In this document: positions 1 to 4,807 of the stretch, piece by piece
Numbering within the stretch: position 1 is the first letter of the stretch
Layout: each line of letters begins with the position of its first letter
DNA from: Candidatus Hecatellales archaeon B24
Lineage (GTDB): Archaea; Thermoproteota; Bathyarchaeia; Hecatellales; Hecatellaceae
Direction of reading: 5' to 3'
DNA: 5,337 bases
Assembly: GCA_001593855.1 (NCBI GenBank)
Contig: LUCC01000065.1
Location: 1 to 5,337, forward strand
The notes under the pieces: model-generated
The model's database searches: none
What the model saw: only the letters and a program-made list of their open reading frames with translations
What the model was told of the DNA's origin: nothing
Made by a program: the position numbers and the translations under genes

Positions 1-1
1 C

Positions 2-139
2 CCGATAAGGGAGATAGACAACATACCCGTAGGCGGAGGGCAGCCGGGCCCCGTAACCCTGAAACTTCTAAAAGAATACAAAGAGGTCGTCCACGGCCGA
101 AGGCCAAAATATGATAAATGGCTGACCTACGTGAAATAG
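2..139 (+). CDS. ilvE: Branched-chain amino acid aminotransferase, C-terminal fragment (cut by window start)
   Basis: Only the last 45 codons lie in the window, ending at TAG 137-139. The fragment reads REIDNIPVGGGQPGPVT and continues to a tail ending HGRRPKYDKWLTYVK. A G-x-G-x-PGP-(V/I)-T segment followed by VVHG and a final WL-x-YV is the usual C-terminal end of fold-type IV PLP aminotransferases of the IlvE group. These enzymes transfer the amino group between glutamate and the 2-oxo acids of valine, leucine and isoleucine in the cytoplasm. The catalytic lysine and phosphate-binding residues would lie upstream, outside the window, so activity cannot be judged. A D-amino acid or aminodeoxychorismate lyase-type class IV enzyme is the alternative, but the WLTYV ending favours IlvE. 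The gene converges on the radical SAM gene with 27 bp between the stop codons. Confidence 0.78.
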   Translation, partial: PIREIDNIPVGGGQPGPVTLKLLKEYKEVVHGRRPKYDKWLTYVK

Positions 140-166
140 AATCTTCCAGCATGGGCTAATACCCTG

Positions 167-1247
167 TTAAAAGCATAGGTTTGTCAGGCCTAGCTGTCTT
201 GCATAGGATAAGGCTTCCCTGAATTCTTCCGGTTTAAGCCTTCTCCTGAGTTCCGGGATTTCTCCCGCCCTCCATTCAGGCCTATACTGGTCCATGAGGT
301 TAACTCTAACCCAGTTTCCAAGGTTTCCAGCTATCCATTCGAGAATAGGCTTAGTGCAGCATTCCAGATGTCCTGGGAGCACCAGCACCCTTATGATGAG
401 TTCACCGTTTTTCACCGCGTACAGGTGGTTTCTCCTAGCCGTTTCAACGTATGCTGGAGCTGAGGAAATACGCTCTGCACACTCGTCGCTTCCATACTTA
501 AAGTCTAAGAGGTATATGTCTGCGAAGTCTGCCAGCATTCTCGCCGTTTCTTCACTATAGTAGGAATTACTGTTCCAGACTACAGGAATGTCTAGGTCTA
601 AAAGATTGAAGGTTTCAAGCCACGCTGCCAGCCATGGGGTTGGCTCTCCCCCCACCAAGTTCACGTTTCTGCAGCCCTGCCTTTTCAGCTCTCTAACTAT
701 CTGAGCTACTACATTTTTCTCCTTTCTCAAACCACTGGGAGATAGTCCAGTTCTGGCAGTGGAGGCAGCGGATGGTGCAGCCCATGGTGAAAATGGTTCC
801 GGAAGGAACAAGCTCAGGTTCTTCTCCAAGGTGGGCGAAATAGCTTGAAACCTCAGCTTGAACACCGCACCGGCAGAAGCCTTTCCCGCCTTTAAGCCTG
901 TTAACCTTGCAGCGTCTCTCACATAAGTGGCATTCTTCGAGGATGCGCCTTGCGATTTCAGCTTTTAAATTTAAGTATGAAAGCTTCGGGAGAGGGAGGC
1001 CTTCAAAGCCTGTTTCGCTATTATCCAGCTCTTCCTCCAGTTTACGGTATTGGCTGGAAAGTTTGTTGTGGAGACTCCAAAGGTCTTCTAGAGGCATGTC
1101 AGGGCTGAAGTCTGCTTCAAGTCTTCTGGCGATTCTGAACTTGGCATGTTTACGCCCTTCGAGAACGGCAAAGTAGCGTTTAAGGCTTCTACGGCATTTC
1201 TCGTCTCCTAAGACTTCTAATGCGTCAGGTCGCATTATCCTCCACAA
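167..1247 (-). pseudogene. Radical SAM protein of the PflX/COG1313 family, frame broken once
   Basis: Two minus-strand reading frames together make one protein of about 359 residues. The first frame (1247 to about 714) has a roughly 100-residue helical N-terminal region, then a cysteine cluster (C106, C109, C113, C125, C127, in CHLCERRCKVNRLKGGKGFC). After that comes the radical SAM motif C-x3-C-x2-C (C157, C161, C164, in MGCTIRCLHCQN), which binds the 4Fe-4S cluster that cleaves SAM. The frame runs into a stop at 693-695. The neighbouring frame carries the rest of the barrel from about 712 to the stop at 167-169, including NLVGGEPTP, WNSNSYY, LLDFKYG and the RVLVLPGH strand. A single +1 shift joins them as ISQWFEKGE(K/N)VVAQIVREL, which matches the family's expected continuity. 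The family resembles pyruvate formate-lyase activating enzymes, but its substrate is unknown to me. The start is TTG at 1247 or ATG at 1235; the GGAGG at 1239-1243 lies only 3 nt from that ATG, so neither is decisive. An assembly error or a recent inactivating mutation are both possible. Confidence 0.85.
711..720 (-). other. Frameshift point in the radical SAM gene
   Basis: On the minus strand the sequence reads GGAGAAAAATGTAG, with an A5 run at 714-718. The upstream frame reads G-E-K-C-S-S and soon stops; the downstream frame reads N-V-V-A-Q-I-V-R-E-L from the same bases. Removing one A gives G-E-N-V-V-A-Q and restores a continuous radical SAM protein. The change needed is therefore one extra base, or equivalently two missing. 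A short homopolymer is a common place for sequencing errors and for replication slippage. I see no strong recoding signal, such as a rare slippery codon plus an evident structure, so programmed frameshifting is the least likely reading. Confidence 0.8.
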
Positions 1248-1281
1248 AAGGCTTCCAGCCTCACAAGTATTTTTGCGATAG

Positions 1282-1303
1282 CCAAACTTTAATTTAACCG
1301 GTT
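1282..1303. promoter_or_regulatory. Divergent promoter region with TATA-like element and AACCGGTT palindrome
   Basis: The 117-bp gap 1248-1364 separates the divergent radical SAM and PRPP synthetase genes and holds no gene. Its most promoter-like element is CTTTAATTTAA at 1287-1297, A/T-rich on both strands. It sits about 70 bp before the PRPP synthetase ATG, which would give a leader of roughly 50 nt if transcription begins about 25 bp downstream. The same element read on the other strand could serve the radical SAM gene. The perfect 8-bp palindrome AACCGGTT at 1296-1303 abuts it and could be an operator. This is inferred from composition and position only. Confidence 0.4.
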
Positions 1304-1355
1304 TTTCCTAGAAGCTTCCAGTAAAGCTTTTCTTTTCAACCGCAGATTTCATGCT

Positions 1356-1360
1356 GGAGG
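1356..1360 (+). promoter_or_regulatory. Ribosome binding site deciding the PRPP synthetase start
   Basis: GGAGG at 1356-1360 lies 7 nt before the ATG at 1368, an optimal Shine-Dalgarno distance. The adjacent in-frame TTG at 1365 would have only 4 nt of spacing, so ATG 1368 is the preferred start. Confidence 0.75.
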
Positions 1361-1367
1361 CGGTTTG

Positions 1368-2246
1368 ATGCTTGTCGTTGGCGGGCCTGCCTCGGCGGAG
1401 CTTGCACGGAAGGTTGCACAGCTGGTCGGCTGCAGATTCGTGGAGGTTGAAGCCAGGAAGTTCCCAGATGGAGAATCCTACGTCAGGCTTACGAGGGAGG
1501 TTAAAGACGAGAAAACTGTTATAGTGCAGTCAACCTATCCTCCGCAGGACACCCATCTGCTTCAGCTTCTTCTCCTAGTAGACGCTGCCACCCGTTCTAG
1601 AGCCTCAGAGGTTACCGCCGTGGTTCCCTACATGGCTTACGCAAGGCAGGATAAGGTTTTCAGGCCTAACGAGCCTGTGAGCGCTGAAGTTGTTCTGAAG
1701 GTTTTAAGGGAGCTTGGAACTCGAAGAATAGTTACGGTTGACGTGCACAGCCCTGAAGTTTTCAGCAGGGTTGCAATGGAGCATGTTAACCTTTCAGCCA
1801 TAGGAATTTTAGCCCGCCACTTTCTTGATTTAGGTTTTAAGGGAGTCTCAGCCTTTGCGCCTGACAGGAAGGCTGCTAGGATGGCTGAGGAAGCCTCTAA
1901 GATTCTGGGTGGAAGCTACGGCTGGTTCAGCAAGCAGAGGGACAGGGTTACAGGTGAGGTTTCCATGATGCTTGAGCGTGGGGAAGCTGAAGGCCGTGAA
2001 ATCGTGATTTTCGATGACATCATCAGCAGCGGCGGAACGGTTATGATGGCTGCCAGAACGCTTAAGAAGGCTGGTGCAAGACGGGTTTACGCAGCCTGTA
2101 CCCACGCCCTCACGAGTAGAGAGTCGTACATGAAAATCTTGAGCTCAGGAGTTGAAGACATAGTTTCCACGGATACTATTCCGACCTTTACCAGTAAGGT
2201 TTCGGTTGCAGGGCTTCTGGCTGAAACTCTTAGAAGCCTACTGTGA
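1368..2246 (+). CDS. prs: Ribose-phosphate pyrophosphokinase (PRPP synthetase)
   Basis: This 292-residue cytoplasmic enzyme transfers pyrophosphate from ATP to ribose 5-phosphate, making PRPP for purine, pyrimidine, histidine and tryptophan synthesis. Visible motifs in order are FPDGE (32-36), the ATP-binding/catalytic segment PYMAYARQDK (87-96), VDVHS (124-128, the site of the metal-binding histidine), APDRKAA (164-170), the flexible catalytic loop KQRDRVTGEV (189-198) and the ribose-5-phosphate/PRPP loop DDIISSGGT (216-224). The length fits archaeal members (about 280-300 residues), which are shorter than typical bacterial forms of about 315. All key residues look intact. The ATG at 1368 is chosen over TTG 1365 because of the well-spaced GGAGG. 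The gene stands alone on its strand, divergent from the radical SAM gene, and its last 17 bases overlap the 3' end of the convergent membrane-protein gene. Confidence 0.96.
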   Translation: MLVVGGPASAELARKVAQLVGCRFVEVEARKFPDGESYVRLTREVKDEKTVIVQSTYPPQDTHLLQLLLLVDAATRSRASEVTAVVPYMAYARQDKVFRPNEPVSAEVVLKVLRELGTRRIVTVDVHSPEVFSRVAMEHVNLSAIGILARHFLDLGFKGVSAFAPDRKAARMAEEASKILGGSYGWFSKQRDRVTGEVSMMLERGEAEGREIVIFDDIISSGGTVMMAARTLKKAGARRVYAACTHALTSRESYMKILSSGVEDIVSTDTIPTFTSKVSVAGLLAETLRSLL

Positions 2247-2499
2247 TAGATAAGGCCTGCACGAGGTCGTGAAAGTCATCCCAGAGCAGGATGGCTCCCA
2301 TAGCAAGGAAAAACTTTCCATAGCTCTTCCTGTGCTTCCAAGCTCCGAGAGCCATCATGGCCACGCCATACATCCAATGGTGGAGAGGCCTGTACATTTT
2401 AGGCAGAATAAGGCTGGCAAGCAATCCATACCACAGGGTTAGGCTTAAGAGGCCTAGGGAAACCCCGAAGACTACGGGTGTAACCACTCTAAGATTCAA
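2230..2499 (-). CDS. Small three-helix membrane protein of unknown function
   Basis: This 89-residue protein is hydrophobic with three likely transmembrane segments, at about residues 5-33, 40-54 and 60-82, separated by PKMYRP and the basic loop KHRKSYGK. Two polar clusters sit at or inside helix ends: H40-H41 (LHHWMYG) and D74-D75-x-H77-D78 (WDDFHD). They could together bind a metal or carry protons, but that is inference. I do not recognise the family. The TTG start at 2499 is supported by GGGAG on the minus strand (2509-2513), 9 nt upstream; the in-frame GTG at 2487 has no such site. A TATA-like element lies about 45 bp upstream. The frame is open over its whole length, has a convincing membrane pattern and fills a gap otherwise empty, so it is probably real. 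Its 3' end overlaps the PRPP synthetase gene by 17 bp. Confidence 0.75.
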   Translation of the reverse strand: MNLRVVTPVVFGVSLGLLSLTLWYGLLASLILPKMYRPLHHWMYGVAMMALGAWKHRKSYGKFFLAMGAILLWDDFHDLVQALSITVGF

Positions 2500-2508
2500 A
2501 CTTCAGCT

Positions 2509-2513
2509 CTCCC
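2509..2513 (-). promoter_or_regulatory. Ribosome binding site for the membrane protein TTG start
   Basis: GGGAG on the minus strand ends 9 nt before the TTG at 2499. It is the main reason for preferring this non-ATG start over the downstream GTG at 2487. Confidence 0.55.
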
Positions 2514-2540
2514 AGATATAGCATAAGCTATCTAAAAGTT

Positions 2541-2551
2541 CCAATATAAAA
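2541..2551. promoter_or_regulatory. Shared TATA-like element between divergent genes
   Basis: The 79-bp gap 2500-2578 contains AATATAAAA at 2543-2551, reading TTTTATATT on the other strand. On the + strand, initiation about 25 bp downstream would fall near 2570, leaving a very short leader before the methyltransferase ATG at 2579. The AGGAG at 2561-2565 is then probably too far upstream to act (13 nt spacing). On the - strand initiation would fall near 2521, giving a leader of about 22 nt that includes the GGGAG site. One nearly symmetric box may thus serve both directions. Confidence 0.5.
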
Positions 2552-2578
2552 CATTATAGCAGGAGAATAGGCTGGGAA

Positions 2579-3616
2579 ATGAAGCTTTTCACAGTTCTGT
2601 CAGGGGAGCATCCTACGCTTCCAGCAGCAGAAGTTAGAGCCATCCTTGAAGCCGAATCCATGCCCTACAGGGAGGTTGAGGAGTTCCCCTGCCTTCTAAA
2701 GTTTGAGGCTTCCCGGAAAGCTTTGGAAGCTGTCAAGCTTAGAGCTGCCTACAGCCGCCTCTGCGGAATGGAAATTTTCAGCTGCAAGGCTGAAGCAGGA
2801 GAAATCTTAGAGAGGTGTAGGGAAACCTCCTTCGAAGACTTCATAAGCCCCGGTGAAAGCTTCGCTGTAAGGGTTAGAAGGATTTGCGGTGCTGAGAAGG
2901 TGGAGAAGCCTCTTGAACTTGAAAGGGAAATCGGAGCTATGATATGGCGCAGAGTTAAAGGGGTGAAGGTAGACCTGAAAAGGCCTGAGAAGCTTTTCAT
3001 AGGTTTAACGCTTAAGAATGGAGACTTCCTTTTCGGGGTTTCCCTCTGGCAGATTCCCTTCAAGGATTTCTCAGCCAGGAAGCCTGCTAGGAAGCCTTTT
3101 TCTCACCCTTCAACTCTTCAGCCTAAATTTGCAAGGTGTATGGTTAACCTTTCAAGGGTTAAGCGTGGAGGTGTCCTATATGACCCCTTCTGCGGCGCTG
3201 GAACCATCCTTGTAGAAGCCGGGCTTATAGGGGTTAAACCTTTAGGCGGAGACCTTCAAACAGGAATGGTTATGGGAGCCAGAGAAAACCTGCTCCATTA
3301 CAGGGCTGGAAGCCCCCTTCTGATGGTGGCAGACGCCCTTCACCCTCCTGTTAGGCTTGTGGACGCCATAGCCACGGATCCCCCCTACGGTAGGTCTGCC
3401 AGCACTGCTGGTAGAAGGTTTGAAGAGCTTTTGGAGGGCTTTCTTAATGCTTCAGCTGAAATTCTCTCGGATGGAGGCTTCCTGTGCATGGCTTCCCCTC
3501 TTGAGGCGGGAGTTCCTGCAATGGCTGAGAGCCTAGGATTTAAAACCGTGGAAAAACATGCAATACATATCCATAGAAGCCTTACCAGGCTTGTGGTTGT
3601 GCTGAGGCTGAAGTAG
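2579..3616 (+). CDS. trmG10: tRNA (guanine(10)-N2) methyltransferase, THUMP-domain Trm-G10 type
   Basis: This 345-residue protein matches the architecture of archaeal Trm-G10/Trm11-like enzymes, which use SAM to form m2G and m2,2G at position 10 of tRNA. The N-terminal half, roughly residues 1-160, is a ferredoxin-like plus THUMP tRNA-binding region, ending near KLFIGLTLKNGDFLFGVSLW. The linker holds RKPFSHPSTLQPKFARCMVN (171-190), typical of the family. The Rossmann methyltransferase domain follows, with SAM motif I DPFCGAGTILVEAG (202-215), the acidic residue of motif II in GGDL (D225), DAL (252-254) and the catalytic motif DPPYG (267-271), which contacts the target exocyclic amine. All motifs are intact and the length is usual. 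ATG 2579 starts directly after a probable promoter. Ribonuclease Z begins 2 nt after its stop, so the two are almost surely co-transcribed. Confidence 0.93.
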   Translation: MKLFTVLSGEHPTLPAAEVRAILEAESMPYREVEEFPCLLKFEASRKALEAVKLRAAYSRLCGMEIFSCKAEAGEILERCRETSFEDFISPGESFAVRVRRICGAEKVEKPLELEREIGAMIWRRVKGVKVDLKRPEKLFIGLTLKNGDFLFGVSLWQIPFKDFSARKPARKPFSHPSTLQPKFARCMVNLSRVKRGGVLYDPFCGAGTILVEAGLIGVKPLGGDLQTGMVMGARENLLHYRAGSPLLMVADALHPPVRLVDAIATDPPYGRSASTAGRRFEELLEGFLNASAEILSDGGFLCMASPLEAGVPAMAESLGFKTVEKHAIHIHRSLTRLVVVLRLK

Positions 3617-3618
3617 GT

Positions 3619-4524
3619 TTGAGGCTGAGCTTAACCTTCCTTGGTACAAGTGCGGGAATTCCCTCAGTTGAGCGGAGCCTTCCAAGTGTAGCCTTAAAAT
3701 ATAAACGGTGGACCCTGCTGTTCGACTGCGGTGAAGGAACGCAGAGGCAGATGATGAAAGCCCGAATAGGCTTCTCGAAACCGATAAAAATCTTCATAAC
3801 CCACCTTCACGGAGACCACATCTTCGGCCTTTTAGGCCTTCTTCAAACCATGAACCTGCTGGGGCGTGAAAGGGAGCTTGAAATCTACGGACCTACGGGT
3901 TTAAAGGGTTTCCTCGAGTCAGCTATGGACTATTCGCTGGCAGGGTTAAGGTTTCCTTTAGAGGTTAAGGAGATTTCAAGCGGCTCAACGGTTAAAGGGG
4001 AGGGCTTTAAGGTTAGGGCTAGGCTTGCCATGCACTCCATCCCCAACCTAGCCTACTCCTTCGAGGAGGATAAACACCCTGGGAAATTCCATGTGGAAAA
4101 GGCGTTAAGGCTTGGAGTGCCGAAGGGTCCTCTATGGCATCGGCTTCAGCACGGAAGAAAAGTTAAGCTTCCCGATGGAAGGGAAATAAAGCCAAGCCAG
4201 GTGGTAGACCCCCCTAAGCCTGGGGTGAAAATAGTCTATTCGGGAGACACCAAGCCGTGTAGGGCTGTTCTCGAGCTGGCGAGAGGGGCAGACCTTCTTA
4301 TTCACGAGTGCACCTTCGACGACAGCTTAGCTGAGAGGGCGGAAGCAGAATATCACAGCACGCCGAAGGGGGCTTCAACCTTAGCCCTGAAAGCAGGCGT
4401 TAAACAGCTCATCCTGACCCATCTCAGCACACGATATAGAGAAGACGGAATCCTGCTAGAGCAGGCAAGGAAAAACTTTCCTAAAACGCTGGTTGCCAGG
4501 GACTTAATGAAATTGGAGCTTTAA
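3619..4524 (+). CDS. rnz: Ribonuclease Z (tRNA 3'-trailer endonuclease)
   Basis: This 301-residue metallo-beta-lactamase-fold enzyme cuts precursor tRNA after the discriminator base, giving the 3' end used for CCA addition. The ELAC/RNase Z signature is clear: FLGTSAGIP (7-15) and FDCGEGTQRQM (35-45), then the zinc motif H62-L-H64-G-D66-H67. Further ligands are H139 (AMHSIPNLAYSFEE), D210 in SGDT and H229 in IHECTF, with H268 in THLSTRY. The segment at about 155-195 (PGKFHVEKALRLGVPKGP and onward) corresponds to the tRNA-binding exosite arm. The length is normal for the short bacterial/archaeal form. The start is TTG at 3619, 2 nt after the methyltransferase stop; GAGG at 3604-3607 is a plausible binding site 11 nt upstream, and no earlier or nearby ATG exists. 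Translation is probably coupled to the methyltransferase. Confidence 0.96.
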   Translation: MRLSLTFLGTSAGIPSVERSLPSVALKYKRWTLLFDCGEGTQRQMMKARIGFSKPIKIFITHLHGDHIFGLLGLLQTMNLLGRERELEIYGPTGLKGFLESAMDYSLAGLRFPLEVKEISSGSTVKGEGFKVRARLAMHSIPNLAYSFEEDKHPGKFHVEKALRLGVPKGPLWHRLQHGRKVKLPDGREIKPSQVVDPPKPGVKIVYSGDTKPCRAVLELARGADLLIHECTFDDSLAERAEAEYHSTPKGASTLALKAGVKQLILTHLSTRYREDGILLEQARKNFPKTLVARDLMKLEL

Positions 4525-4526
4525 GG

Positions 4527-4751
4527 CTAGTCTGAAACTATCATGGTTAATGTTGACCTTACTTTATCCAAGTTTCTAATGTGCTTGTAAATGTAGTTTT
4601 TCAGCCCGCTTAGAGTTTCAAATTCAACCTCGGCGATAAGGTCGTAAATGCCGTAGACGGAGTGAGCTTCCTTAACCTTTGGAAGCCTACGCAGCTTCTT
4701 AAGGACATCTGGCTCAGCTCCCATTTCCACGTTTATCAGAACATACGCCAT
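4527..4751 (-). CDS. Stand-alone Lrp/AsnC-type ligand-binding (RAM) domain protein
   Basis: This 74-residue protein starts MAYVLINVEMGAEPDVLKKL and ends KVRSTLTMIVSD. It has the beta-alpha-beta-beta-alpha-beta pattern of the Lrp/AsnC C-terminal domain, with the typical central VYGIYDLIAEVE strand pair and the VRSTLTMIV last strand. That domain forms dimers and higher oligomers and binds amino acids at subunit interfaces. No helix-turn-helix is present, so it cannot bind DNA in the usual Lrp way; it may be a free sensor or modulate a full-length Lrp protein. The ATG at 4751 gives the normal domain length. An in-frame TTG at 4793 would add 14 residues (KTVLNHSGGSLLP) unlike the family. GGTGG at 4765-4769 is 13 nt upstream of the ATG, so the leader may be short and not rely on it. 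The gene converges on RNase Z with a 2-nt gap. Confidence 0.88.
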   Translation of the reverse strand: MAYVLINVEMGAEPDVLKKLRRLPKVKEAHSVYGIYDLIAEVEFETLSGLKNYIYKHIRNLDKVRSTLTMIVSD

Positions 4752-4775
4752 GGGCAAGAGGCTTCCACCTGAATG

Positions 4776-4785
4776 GTTTAAAACG
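4776..4785 (-). promoter_or_regulatory. Possible TATA-like promoter of the Lrp-like gene
   Basis: Minus-strand GTTTTAAACC at 4776-4785 lies about 25-30 bp before the ATG at 4751, so transcription starting about 25 bp downstream would give a nearly leaderless message. A second A/T-rich candidate, TTTTTATT at 4797-4804, would give a leader of about 23 nt. Position and composition are the only support. Confidence 0.4.
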
Positions 4786-4790
4786 GTTTT

Positions 4791-4804
4791 CAAGAATAAA
4801 AAGG
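4791..4804 (-). terminator. T-rich terminator after the isomerase gene
   Basis: Immediately after the isomerase stop codon the minus strand reads GCCTTTTTATTCTTG. Archaeal transcription commonly ends at such T-rich tracts without a strong hairpin. Its overlap with the candidate Lrp-gene promoter suggests the two genes are separate units or only partly read through. Confidence 0.45.
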
Positions 4805-4807
4805 CTT

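Noticed and set aside
150..166. Hairpin GGG-CTAATA-CCC between the two convergent genes as a terminator
   Set aside because: The stem is only about 3 bp and no T-run follows, so it is not supportable.
714..718. Programmed ribosomal frameshifting in the radical SAM gene
   Set aside because: The A5 run alone is weak and a +1 shift is required; no supporting stop-codon pause or evident structure is visible. An error or mutation is simpler.
719..922. N-terminal 69 residues of the long minus-strand frame 167-922 as part of a real protein starting at 922
   Set aside because: This stretch reads through the cysteine-rich radical SAM core in the wrong frame and is low-complexity Ala/Ser/Pro sequence; real coding in that frame begins only near 714.
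907..1176. Plus-strand open frame opposite the radical SAM gene
   Set aside because: It is the antisense shadow of a well-supported coding region, with Ser/Arg-rich composition and no recognisable motif.
1365..1367. TTG at 1365 as the PRPP synthetase start
   Set aside because: It adds only one residue and sits 4 nt from the GGAGG, while the ATG at 1368 has the better 7-nt spacing.
4752..4793. TTG at 4793 as the start of the Lrp-like protein
   Set aside because: The extra 14 residues do not resemble the domain family, which normally begins at MAYVLINVE, and they would cover the likely promoter.
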